This document shows, one piece after another, positions 13,273 through 21,000 of a DNA stretch of 64,000 nucleotides. The stretch covers positions 1-64,000 of the forward strand of contig NZ_VWRN01000031.1 of the NCBI RefSeq assembly GCF_008632125.1, in the 5' to 3' direction. Made by a program: the position numbers and the translations under genes. The notes beneath the pieces are model-generated. The model did no database searches, was not told where the DNA came from, and saw only the letters and a program-made list of their open reading frames with translations. The DNA is from Cupriavidus cauae. Lineage in GTDB: Bacteria; Pseudomonadota; Gammaproteobacteria; Burkholderiales; Burkholderiaceae. Position 1 is the first letter of the stretch; the number at the start of each line of letters is the position of its first letter.

Positions 13273-14055
13273 TCAGGCGATCTGGCCGAGTTGCTTGACG
13301 CGCGCGATCATCTCGGCGCCGAAATCGAGATAGGCCTTGGCGCCCTTCGACGCCGGATCGAAGGCCACGCCCGGCATGCCGTACGACGGCGCCTCCGCCA
13401 GCCGCACATTGCGCGGGATCATCGTCTTGAAGACCTTGTCGCCGAAATGCGCTTCCAGCTGGGCGGAAACCTGCTGCTGCAGCGTCACGCGCGGATCGAA
13501 CATCACACGCAGCAGGCCGATGACCTTCAGGTCCTTGTTCAGGTTGGCGTGCACCTGCTTGATCGTATTGACCAGGTCGGACAGCCCCTCCAGCGCGAAG
13601 TACTCGCACTGCATCGGCACGATGACGCCATGCGCCGCACACAGGCCGTTCAGCGTCAGCAGCGACAGCGACGGCGGGCAGTCGATCAGCACGAAATCGT
13701 ACTCGCCCTCGACCTCGGCCAGCGCCTGGCGCAGCCGGCGCTCGCGATGCTCGAGCTCGACCAGTTCGACCTCGGCACCGGCCAGCTCGCGGTTGGCCGG
13801 CAGCACGTCGTACTTGCCCGACTCCGAGCGCTGGCGTGCCTGCGGGATCGTCGCGAAGCCGACCAGCACCTGATAGACGCTGTGCTCCAGCCCCTGCTTG
13901 TCGATGCCCGAACCCATCGATGCATTGCCTTGCGGATCGAGATCGACCAGCAGCACGCGCTGCCCTTGCGCGGCAAGGCCAGCGGCGAGGTTCACCGTGG
14001 TGGTGGTCTTGCCCACCCCGCCCTTCTGGTTTGCGATCACGAATACCTTTGCCAT
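13273..14055 (-). CDS. parA: Chromosome partition ATPase ParA (Soj-type)
   Basis: 260 residues from ATG 14055 (MAKVFVIANQKGGVGKTTT), with GGAG upstream. The deviant Walker A box KGGVGKTT is at 11-18, followed by LVDLDPQGNASMG (Walker A') and DFVLIDCPPSLSLLTLNGL (Walker B). This is the short chromosomal type without an N-terminal regulator domain. ParA moves ParB-parS complexes over the nucleoid. The frame extends 19 codons upstream, overlapping rsmG, without family similarity. Order parB-parA-rsmG-mnmG is standard for origin-proximal regions. Confidence 0.97.
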   Translation of the reverse strand: MAKVFVIANQKGGVGKTTTTVNLAAGLAAQGQRVLLVDLDPQGNASMGSGIDKQGLEHSVYQVLVGFATIPQARQRSESGKYDVLPANRELAGAEVELVELEHRERRLRQALAEVEGEYDFVLIDCPPSLSLLTLNGLCAAHGVIVPMQCEYFALEGLSDLVNTIKQVHANLNKDLKVIGLLRVMFDPRVTLQQQVSAQLEAHFGDKVFKTMIPRNVRLAEAPSYGMPGVAFDPASKGAKAYLDFGAEMIARVKQLGQIA

Positions 14056-14080
14056 GGGTTCTGCAGCTCCTCGCTTGTAT

Positions 14081-14833
14081 TCAGTCGGCGCGCGCATCGC
14101 TGCGCTCGCCACGGCGCGACAGCACCACCAGGTGGCGCTGCGCGTCCAGTTCGGGCACCGCGAGCTGCGGCACCGCTTCGACCTGCCAGGCCGACATCAG
14201 TCCGGCCTGCTCCATCCGCTCCAGTTCGGCGTGCGGATAGACCCCTTTCATTGCGATCATGCGTCCGCCCGGGGCCAGCAGGTGGCCGGCAAGCGTGACG
14301 AAATCGGTCAGCTCGGCGAAGGCCCGCGACGTGATCACGGCGAAACCGTCGGCGTCGGCCAGCTTCTCCACCGGTCCCCAATGCGCCGCCGCATTGCCGA
14401 GCCTCAGCTGGGCGCGGCACTGGGTCAGGAAGGCGGTCTTCTTCTGCACGATGTCCACCATCAGCACTGACACGTCGGGACAGGCGATGGCCAGCGGCAA
14501 GCCCGGCATGCCGCCACCCGAGCCGACGTCCAGCACCCTGCCCCGCGCGCCGGGCCCGACCTCGGGCCGACGCGCCGCCTCGGCCAGCGCCGGCACGGCG
14601 GCCAGCGAGTCCAGCAGATGATGCGTCAGCATCTCATCCGGATGGCGGATCGCGGTCAGGTTATAAGTGGCGTTCCATTTGCGCAGCAGGGCCAGATAGG
14701 CGAGCAGCGTCTCGATACGGGCGTCGTCGAGCGGCAGGCCGATGGCGGCCAGGCCAGCTTCGAGGCGGCGGCGCTGCGCGGCCTCGTCGACCGCGCCGTG
14801 GCGCCGCGCCTGGGATGCGTGCGAACCGCTCAC
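14081..14833 (-). CDS. rsmG: 16S rRNA (guanine527-N7)-methyltransferase
   Basis: 250 residues. The SAM-binding motif VLDVGSGGGMPGLPLAIACP sits in the middle, followed by VDIVQKKTAFL and the ITSRAFAEL segment conserved in GidB. RsmG methylates G527 of 16S rRNA; its loss gives low-level streptomycin resistance in other bacteria. The start appears to be GTG 14833, immediately after the mnmG stop, which suggests coupled translation. The N-terminal 15-20 residues are less conserved, so a later start is possible. Confidence 0.95.
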   Translation of the reverse strand: MSGSHASQARRHGAVDEAAQRRRLEAGLAAIGLPLDDARIETLLAYLALLRKWNATYNLTAIRHPDEMLTHHLLDSLAAVPALAEAARRPEVGPGARGRVLDVGSGGGMPGLPLAIACPDVSVLMVDIVQKKTAFLTQCRAQLRLGNAAAHWGPVEKLADADGFAVITSRAFAELTDFVTLAGHLLAPGGRMIAMKGVYPHAELERMEQAGLMSAWQVEAVPQLAVPELDAQRHLVVLSRRGERSDARAD

Positions 14834-16777
14834 TCAGGCCGCCTCACGGCCCGAGCCGGCCAACTTGCCGCGGCCCATGCCCTTCTTCTTCAGGTGTACC
14901 AGCAGCAGCGAGATCGCCGCCGGCGTGACGCCCGAGATGCGTGAAGCCTGGCCAAGCGTCTGCGGACGATGCTGGTTCAGCTTCTGGCTGACCTCGAAGC
15001 CGAGGCCGCGCACTTCGGTGTAGTCGAAGTCGTCCGGTAGCCGGGTCGACTCGTTGGCTTCCAGCTTGTCGACCTCGGCCGCCTGGCGGGCGATATAGCC
15101 GTGGTACTTGATGCCGATCTCGATCTGCTCGCGGATCTGTTCGGCCTGCAGCGGGTCCTCGGCCAGCGGCTCGGACGGCGCATGGCGGCCGGCCTGCAGC
15201 GCCATCAGCGCGTCGTAGCCGACGCCCGGGCGCCGCAGCAGGTCCGCCAGGCTGTATTCACGCTCGATCGGCTTGCCCAGCAGCGGCACGGCGTCCTCGG
15301 CGGGGAGACTTGCCGGGTTGACCCAGGTGCTCTTCAGACGCTCTGTTTCACGTGAAACAGCGTCGCGCTTGCGATTGAATGCGTCCCAGCGGACGTCGTC
15401 GACGACGCCAAGCTCGCGGCCGATCTCGGTCAGCCGCATGTCGGCGTTGTCCTCCCGCAGGCTCAGGCGGAATTCGGCGCGGCTGGTGAACATCCGGTAC
15501 GGCTCGGTCACGCCGCGCGTGATCAGGTCGTCGACCAGCACGCCAAGGTAAGCCTGGTCGCGGCGCGGCGCCCAGGCCTCGCGCTCCTGCGCGTAGCGGC
15601 CGGCGTTGATGCCCGCCAGCAGCCCTTGGGCCGCGGCCTCTTCGTAACCCGTGGTGCCATTGATCTGGCCGGCGAAGAACAGCCCGCCGATTGCCTTGCT
15701 CTCCAGCGAGGCCTTCAGCGCACGCGGGTCGAAGTAGTCGTACTCGATCGCATAGCCGGGACGCAGGATATGGGCGTGCTCGAGGCCACGGATCGAATGC
15801 ACCAGCTCCAGCTGCACGTCGAACGGCAGGCTGGTCGAGATGCCATTGGGATAGAACTCGTTCGTCGTCAGCCCTTCCGGTTCCAGGAAGATCTGGTGGC
15901 TTTCCTTGCTGGCAAAGCGATGGATCTTGTCCTCGATGCTCGGGCAGTAACGCGGGCCTACCCCTTCGATCACGCCGGTGTACATCGGCGAGCGGTCCAG
16001 CCCACCCCGGATGATCTCGTGGGTACGGGCGTTGGTGTGGGTGATCCAGCACGGCAGCTGCTGCGGATGCTGCTCCGGACTGCCCAGGAAGGAGAACACC
16101 GGGACCGGATCCAGGTCACCGGGCTGCTCTTCCATCACCGAGAAGTCGATGGTGCGGCCGTCGATACGCGGCGGCGTGCCCGTCTTCAGGCGCCCCTGCG
16201 GCAGCTTCAGCTCCTTGAGGCGGGCCGACAGCGTGACCGCGGCCGGATCGCCGGCACGGCCGCCGGTGTAGTTGTCCAGGCCGACGTGGATCTTGCCATC
16301 CAGAAAGGTGCCGGCGGTCAACACCACCGCGCGGGCGCGGAAGCGGACGCCGACCTGGGTCACGGCGCCAACCACGCGGTCGCCCTCGACCATCAGGTCG
16401 TCGACGGCCTGCTGGAACAGCATCAGATTGGGTTGATTCTCCAGCCGGGTGCGGATCGCCTTGCGATACAGCACGCGGTCGGCCTGGGCGCGGGTGGCGC
16501 GCACAGCCGGGCCCTTGCTGGAGTTCAGGATACGGAACTGGATGCCGGCCTCGTCGGTGGCGGCCGCCATGGCACCGCCAAGCGCGTCGACTTCCTTGAC
16601 CAGATGCCCCTTGCCGATGCCGCCGATCGACGGATTGCAGCTCATCTGCCCCAGCGTCTCGATGCTATGGGTCAGCAGCAGCGTCTGGCAGCCCATGCGG
16701 GCCGCGGCCAAGGCCGCTTCGGTGCCGGCATGGCCACCGCCGACGACAATGACATCGAACTCTTTCGGGTAAAGCAT
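14834..16777 (-). CDS. mnmG: tRNA uridine 5-carboxymethylaminomethyl modification enzyme MnmG
   Basis: 647 residues, usual for MnmG/GidA. The FAD-binding Rossmann motif [17 protein letters not shown] is at about 13-29. [33 protein letters not shown] and [14 protein letters not shown] follow in family order. The C-terminal helical domain binds MnmE. With MnmE it modifies the wobble uridine of several tRNAs. A perfect parS palindrome lies within the coding sequence at 15344-15359; it is read as codons without disturbing the frame. Four more parS sites lie upstream. Confidence 0.98.
   Translation of the reverse strand: MLYPKEFDVIVVGGGHAGTEAALAAARMGCQTLLLTHSIETLGQMSCNPSIGGIGKGHLVKEVDALGGAMAAATDEAGIQFRILNSSKGPAVRATRAQADRVLYRKAIRTRLENQPNLMLFQQAVDDLMVEGDRVVGAVTQVGVRFRARAVVLTAGTFLDGKIHVGLDNYTGGRAGDPAAVTLSARLKELKLPQGRLKTGTPPRIDGRTIDFSVMEEQPGDLDPVPVFSFLGSPEQHPQQLPCWITHTNARTHEIIRGGLDRSPMYTGVIEGVGPRYCPSIEDKIHRFASKESHQIFLEPEGLTTNEFYPNGISTSLPFDVQLELVHSIRGLEHAHILRPGYAIEYDYFDPRALKASLESKAIGGLFFAGQINGTTGYEEAAAQGLLAGINAGRYAQEREAWAPRRDQAYLGVLVDDLITRGVTEPYRMFTSRAEFRLSLREDNADMRLTEIGRELGVVDDVRWDAFNRKRDAVSRETERLKSTWVNPASLPAEDAVPLLGKPIEREYSLADLLRRPGVGYDALMALQAGRHAPSEPLAEDPLQAEQIREQIEIGIKYHGYIARQAAEVDKLEANESTRLPDDFDYTEVRGLGFEVSQKLNQHRPQTLGQASRISGVTPAAISLLLVHLKKKGMGRGKLAGSGREAA
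15344..15359. promoter_or_regulatory. parS site 1 (inside mnmG)
   Basis: TGTTTCACGTGAAACA, the exact ParB-binding palindrome of chromosomal Par systems, inside mnmG. Confidence 0.93.
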
Positions 16778-16863
16778 GGGGGCACCTCCTCCGGGAGGCT
16801 GGAGAGGGAAAAACGGGATGCGGAATTATACCGGCATTCACTTGGGCATTCGGGACAGACTCC

Positions 16864-16879
16864 CGTTCCACGTGAAACA
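16864..16879. promoter_or_regulatory. parS site 2
   Basis: CGTTCCACGTGAAACA, one mismatch in the outermost base from the parS consensus TGTTYCACGTGRAACA. It lies upstream of mnmG. Confidence 0.85.
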
Positions 16880-16899
16880 TTGTGCTTCCGCCGCGACCG

Positions 16900-16915
16900 T
16901 GTTTCACGTGGAACA
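16900..16915. promoter_or_regulatory. parS site 3
   Basis: TGTTTCACGTGGAACA, full match to the parS consensus; 36 bases centre to centre from site 2. Confidence 0.92.
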
Positions 16916-16940
16916 ACGCAATCGCCACACGGCTTCGCCC

Positions 16941-16956
16941 TGTTTCACGTGAAACG
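16941..16956. promoter_or_regulatory. parS site 4
   Basis: TGTTTCACGTGAAACG, one outer mismatch from consensus. Confidence 0.88.
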
Positions 16957-16983
16957 TCGAGCCATCACCGCTGCCAGAGGCGG

Positions 16984-16999
16984 TGTTCCACGTGAAACA
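16984..16999. promoter_or_regulatory. parS site 5
   Basis: TGTTCCACGTGAAACA, full match to the parS consensus. Sites 2-5 are spaced 36-43 bases apart, a compact loading platform for ParB. Confidence 0.92.
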
Positions 17000-17001
17000 A
17001 A

Positions 17002-17028
17002 GAAGGCCGGGCCATCGGCCCGGCCTTC
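17002..17028 (-). terminator. Terminator after the N-formylglutamate amidohydrolase gene
   Basis: Stem GAAGGCCGGGCC with GGCCCGGCCTTC and a three-base loop. On the minus strand a short TTTG follows, so it is a strong hairpin with a weak T-tract. It separates the amidohydrolase gene from the parS cluster and mnmG. Confidence 0.6.
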
Positions 17029-17084
17029 TCCACTGCCTCACTACGCTGCGGCGCCCCTACCCCGCCAGTTGGGGCGCCGAAGAA

Positions 17085-17939
17085 TCACCGCTGCTGTCGC
17101 AAGTACTCCGCCACCCGCTCCAGCAGCCGTCCCATATCCCGCTGCACCGTACCGAAATTGGCATTGCGCTCCCGAGTCCGCTCGTCCATGTAGAGGGGAC
17201 GGCGGATCTCGATCTGCAGGCTGTGGCGGCGCTCCGCCGGCCGGCCGATCTGGGCGATCAACTGCACCCCCTTGTACGGGTCGTTGCGCGCAACGGTATA
17301 GCCCATGTCGCGCAGTCCCAATTCGATCAGTCCGACGAACTCCGGATCGCAGGTCGTGCCGTCGCGGTCGCCCAGCACAAAGTCCGCCAGCGGGTGCGGG
17401 CTGACCTTCTTCAGCCGCTCGTAGGCATTGTTCGGCATCGAGTGCAGGTTCAGATGCCATACGGCGCCGAAGCGGCGATAGGTCGTGTCCACCGCTTCCG
17501 CCAGCGCCGCATGGTACGGGCGGTAGTAATGCTCGATGCGGTTGCGCACCTCGGCCACGCCGAGCTTGCGGGCGTAGATCGGCGTATTCGCGTCGATGTT
17601 GCGCCACACCAGGCCGAAGCCCAGCTGCGTCTTCTCGCCCGGGGCCAGCGGCTCGGGCCAAGGCCCGTCCAGCAGCGCCGGGTCGAGGTCGTCCGGCATC
17701 CGGTTCGGATCGATATAGACGCGCGGGAAGTTCGCCGCGATCAGCGTGCCGCCGACCGCAGGCACCGCCTCCCACAGCGCCTCGACGTGGGTGTCCTCGC
17801 CTTCGCGCAGCCTCGCCATCGGCACGGCCGCGCCGAAGTCGTCGGGATAGCGCGTGCCGCTGTGGGGCGAATCGCAGACCAGCGGCAGCGCTTCGCCCTC
17901 GGGCAGGCGGCGGACGATGGGTTCGAACGCCGCCGCCAT
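17085..17939 (-). CDS. N-formylglutamate amidohydrolase family protein
   Basis: 284 residues, cytoplasmic. The N-terminal PLVCDSPHSGTRYPDDF holds the conserved SPHSG motif; GEDTHVEALWEAVP, RVYIDPNR and VWHLNLHSMPN carry the other putative metal ligands. The family includes HutG-type enzymes that release glutamate from N-formylglutamate at the end of histidine breakdown, but many members act on other substrates. The start codon overlaps the stop of the Bug receptor gene (ATG within TGATG), so the two are co-translated. Pairing with a solute receptor suggests uptake and use of one compound, not named by sequence. Confidence 0.88.
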   Translation of the reverse strand: MAAAFEPIVRRLPEGEALPLVCDSPHSGTRYPDDFGAAVPMARLREGEDTHVEALWEAVPAVGGTLIAANFPRVYIDPNRMPDDLDPALLDGPWPEPLAPGEKTQLGFGLVWRNIDANTPIYARKLGVAEVRNRIEHYYRPYHAALAEAVDTTYRRFGAVWHLNLHSMPNNAYERLKKVSPHPLADFVLGDRDGTTCDPEFVGLIELGLRDMGYTVARNDPYKGVQLIAQIGRPAERRHSLQIEIRRPLYMDERTRERNANFGTVQRDMGRLLERVAEYLRQQR

Positions 17940-18955
17940 CAGTTCAGCTCGATCTTGGCGGTCTTGGCCACGCGCGCGTAGCGGGCCATCGCCTGCTCGA
18001 TCTGCGCCTTGAACTGCTCGGGCGTGGTCGGCACCAGCGTCCCGCCGGATTCCTCGACCTTGCGCTTGAAGTCCGGGTTCTGCATCGCCTTGTGGATCGC
18101 GGCGTTCAGCTTGGCGACCACCGGTGCGGGCGTGCCCGCCGGCGCCACGATGCCGAACCAGCCGCCCTCGCCCATGTCCTTGAAGCCGAGCTCGGCATAG
18201 GTCGGTACGTCCGGCAGTTGCGACGAGCGGCCGGCACCCAGCACGGCGAGTGCGCGCAGGCGGCCACCCTTGACGTGCGGCAGCGTCGACGACAGGTTGT
18301 CGGTGATCGCGTTGACCTGTCCGGCGACCGCATCGTTCAGCGCCAGGCCGGCGCCCTTGTACGGGACATGCAGCAGATCGATACCGGACAGCATCATGAA
18401 GTTCTCGATATTCACGTGCCCGAGCGAGCCGGCGCCCGGCGACGCGAAGCTGTACTTGCCGGGGTTGGCCTTGGCCAGCGCGATGAACTCCTTCATGGTC
18501 TTGGCCGGCACGCTCGGATGGACGGCAAACACGCTGGGGATCGCCACCACATTGGTGACCGGCACGAAGTCCTTGATCGGGTCATAGCTCAGCTTCGGAT
18601 AGACCGCCGGGTTCGAGCCGTGCGTGCTGACCGTGGCCATGCCGATCGTGTAGCCGTCCGGCGCCGAGCGGGCGACTTCGCCCATGCCGAGCGAGCCGCC
18701 TGCCCCGCCCTTGTTCTCGACCACGATCGACTGGCCCAGCTCGCGGCCAGCGTACTCGGCGACCAGGCGCGCCGACAGATCGGTGGAGCCGCCGGCGGCG
18801 AAGGGCACGATCAGGCGGATCGGACGGCTGGGATAGTTGGCCGGCGCGGCGCTGGCCGCGGCGGGCAGCAGCACGGCGGCGGCGAGGGCGGAAGTGACGG
18901 CGGTAGTCACGGCGGACAGCACAAAGCGACGACGCGTGGTCACGGCTCGGTTCAT
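17939..18955 (-). CDS. Bug-family (TctC-like) extracytoplasmic solute receptor
   Basis: 338 residues from ATG 18955, which has AAGGAG at ideal distance. A basic N-terminus (MNRAVTTRRRFVLSA) is followed by a hydrophobic stretch and an Ala-x-Ala cleavage region near residue 35, so it is exported. The mature part has the Bug hallmarks YPSRPIRLIVPFAAGGSTDLSARL and VENKGGAGGSLGMGEVAR. PDGYTIGMATVSTH and VPYKGAG follow. Bug proteins bind carboxylated or amidated small molecules for tripartite tricarboxylate transporters, but most have no adjacent TctAB, as here. The ligand is unknown. Confidence 0.93.
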   Translation of the reverse strand: MNRAVTTRRRFVLSAVTTAVTSALAAAVLLPAAASAAPANYPSRPIRLIVPFAAGGSTDLSARLVAEYAGRELGQSIVVENKGGAGGSLGMGEVARSAPDGYTIGMATVSTHGSNPAVYPKLSYDPIKDFVPVTNVVAIPSVFAVHPSVPAKTMKEFIALAKANPGKYSFASPGAGSLGHVNIENFMMLSGIDLLHVPYKGAGLALNDAVAGQVNAITDNLSSTLPHVKGGRLRALAVLGAGRSSQLPDVPTYAELGFKDMGEGGWFGIVAPAGTPAPVVAKLNAAIHKAMQNPDFKRKVEESGGTLVPTTPEQFKAQIEQAMARYARVAKTAKIELN

Positions 18956-19057
18956 GGCGATGTTCTCCTTGGAATTGCCTTGTCTTTTACGTGGCGGACG
19001 ATGCCGATTCGGGGCCAAAGATGCCCACGACGCGTCAAGTGTCGGCCAGTTTACCGA

Positions 19058-19084
19058 GCGTGCACAAACGACTATATTGCACGC
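19058..19084. promoter_or_regulatory. Probable LysR-type operator
   Basis: Perfect inverted repeat GCGTGCA (19058-19064) and TGCACGC (19078-19084) with a 13-base AT-rich spacer. It lies between the divergent Bug-receptor and LysR genes, about 60 bases before the LysR start, where autoregulating LysR proteins bind. Confidence 0.6.
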
Positions 19085-19143
19085 TTCCATTACCTCAGTT
19101 CATCCTCGCCGCGCCCATCCGCCGATGAGCGCAGAAGCCCCGC

Positions 19144-20088
19144 ATGCGCCTGCGATCGCCGTCGATGTCCGAGCTGCACGCCTTCGCCACCGCGGCGCGG
19201 CTGGGCAGCTTCACGCGCGCTGCGCAGGAGCTATGTGTGACCCAAGGCGCGATCAGCCGGGCGATCGCCAGGCTGGAGGCGCACTTCGGCCAGCCACTGA
19301 TCCAGCGCAACGCGCATCGGCTGGTGCTGACCGCCGCGGGCCGCGGCTTCCTCGAGGCGGTGGCCCAGCCGCTGGCCGCGATCGAATCGGCCAGCGCCGC
19401 GCTGCTCGCCGGCGACCGGCAACACCATCTGACGCTGTCCGCCCTGCCCACGCTGGCCAGCGTCTGGCTGGTGCCGCGCCTGCCGGACTTCCATCGGCGC
19501 CATCCCGATATCCGCCTCGACTTCGTGCCATACCGGCGCGACGAGGATTTCTCGGGGCCCGCACCCGATGCGGCGCTGCTGGCGGGCACCGCCAACAGCT
19601 GGCCCAATCTGCAGGTGGACTACGTAATCGGCAGCGAGATGGTGCCGGTCTGCCATCCGGAGCGTGCACGGCTGCGGCGGGAGGCTGGTCAATGGCGGAC
19701 GCCGGCGGATCTGCTGCGGGAGTCCCTGCTCTTTCACACCGGCGCGCCCGCCAACTGGCAGCACTGGTTCGTTGCGGCGGGCGTACCCAACGCTGCGCCC
19801 ACGCTGGCCACGGGGTTCGACCAGGTGTCGATTCTGGTGCAGGCGGTCAAGGCCGATATCGGCATCGCGGTGTTGCAGCGCTGCCTGGTACGCGACGAGA
19901 TCGTGGCCGGCCGCGTGGTGGCGCCCTTCGATTTGCCGATCCGTCTGACGCGGGGCTACTTCCTGTGCGCGCCGCGGGAGCGGCGCGACCATCCGGCGCT
20001 GAACCGTTTCCGCCAGTGGCTGCTGGAAACGGCGGCGCAGGACCCGGATGTGGTCCGCGTCAGGGGTAACGATTCACCGGATAGATGA
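19144..20088 (+). CDS. LysR-family transcriptional regulator (GcvA-like)
   Basis: 314 residues. The N-terminal winged helix-turn-helix (LHAFATAARLGSFTRAAQELCVTQGAISRAIARLE) is followed by the linker helix and the two-lobed substrate-binding domain. Segments such as LTLSALPTLASVWLVPRLPDFHRRHPDIRL and DADIG-like KADIGIAVLQRCLV are typical of the GcvA branch. It is transcribed away from the Bug receptor and amidohydrolase genes, the classical layout of a LysR protein with its target, and a dyad operator lies between. Start at 19144 or 19165; neither has a strong ribosome site. Confidence 0.92.
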   Translation: MRLRSPSMSELHAFATAARLGSFTRAAQELCVTQGAISRAIARLEAHFGQPLIQRNAHRLVLTAAGRGFLEAVAQPLAAIESASAALLAGDRQHHLTLSALPTLASVWLVPRLPDFHRRHPDIRLDFVPYRRDEDFSGPAPDAALLAGTANSWPNLQVDYVIGSEMVPVCHPERARLRREAGQWRTPADLLRESLLFHTGAPANWQHWFVAAGVPNAAPTLATGFDQVSILVQAVKADIGIAVLQRCLVRDEIVAGRVVAPFDLPIRLTRGYFLCAPRERRDHPALNRFRQWLLETAAQDPDVVRVRGNDSPDR

Positions 20089-20161
20089 CAAAGAGATATC
20101 CAACGCAAGAAACATTAATCATGCTAATTGAACGTTGCCGAACATAAGAGCGACAAATGAT

Positions 20162-20185
20162 AACGGCGCACCGAAGCGCGCCGTT
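20162..20185. terminator. Shared terminator between LysR gene and livF
   Basis: Stem AACGGCGC with GCGCCGTT and an eight-base loop, flanked by TTATTCTTT on the plus side. It lies between two converging genes and may serve both. Confidence 0.6.
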
Positions 20186-20245
20186 ATTCTTTCGTAGCAT
20201 GGAAGGGTCAGACAAGGCTGTCCGGCCACGCTTTCAAGCCAGCCT

Positions 20246-20989
20246 TCAAGCGGCCTTCTTCGCCAGCCCCAGATAGGTCTCGATGACGCGCGGATCGGCG
20301 GCCAGCTCGTCGGCCGGTCCGGCCATCGCGATCTCTCCGGTCTCGATCACATAGCCGTAGTCGGCCACCTGCAGCGCCGCGCGCGCGTTCTGCTCGATCA
20401 GCAGCGTCGCCACGCCGGTGCGGCGCAGGTCGTTGATGATGTGGAAGATCTCCTTGACGATCAGCGGCGCGAGACCAAGGCTGGGCTCGTCCAGCATCAG
20501 CAGCTCGGGCTTGGCCATCAGCGCGCGGCCGACGGCCAGCATCTGGCGCTCGCCGCCGGACAGCGTGCCGGCATCCTGGCGCGCGCGCTCGCGCAGCCGG
20601 GGGAACAGCTCGTAGACCACGTCCATCTGGTCGAGGAAGTTCTTCTCGCCCGCGCGCTTGCGGCGGAAGGCGCCGAGCCGCAGGTTGTCCTCGACGCTCA
20701 TCGAGCCGAACAGCTCGCGCTTCTCCGGCACCAGGCACATGCCGCGCGCGACCCGGCCCTCGACCGGAATGCCCGCCATGTCGTGGCCAAGGTAGGACAC
20801 CATGCCGCTGGCCGAGCCGGTCGGCGGCAGCGCCCCCATGATCGCGTTCAGCATGGTGGACTTGCCCGCGCCATTGGGGCCGATCACCGTGACGATCTTG
20901 CCGGCCTCGACCGACAGGCTGGCCCCGTGCACCGCCTCGACCTTGCCGTAGCGGACATGCAGGTCCTTCACTTCGAGAATCACGCTCAC
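20246..20989 (-). CDS. livF: Branched-chain amino acid-type ABC transporter ATPase LivF (operon 1)
   Basis: 247 residues from GTG 20989, preceded by GGGAG. Walker A GPNGAGKST lies near residue 39 and the signature LSGGERQMLAVGRALM near 140. Walker B ELLMLDEPSLGLAP and the H-loop LLIEQNA follow. The C-terminus DPRVIETYLGLAKKAA is LivF-like. It energises uptake with LivH and the LivM-LivG fusion. The stop of livMG is 11 bases upstream. Substrate is most likely branched-chain or other hydrophobic amino acids, or small carboxylates, since this family is broad. Confidence 0.95.
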   Translation of the reverse strand: MSVILEVKDLHVRYGKVEAVHGASLSVEAGKIVTVIGPNGAGKSTMLNAIMGALPPTGSASGMVSYLGHDMAGIPVEGRVARGMCLVPEKRELFGSMSVEDNLRLGAFRRKRAGEKNFLDQMDVVYELFPRLRERARQDAGTLSGGERQMLAVGRALMAKPELLMLDEPSLGLAPLIVKEIFHIINDLRRTGVATLLIEQNARAALQVADYGYVIETGEIAMAGPADELAADPRVIETYLGLAKKAA

Positions 20990-21000
20990 CGCTCGCTCCC

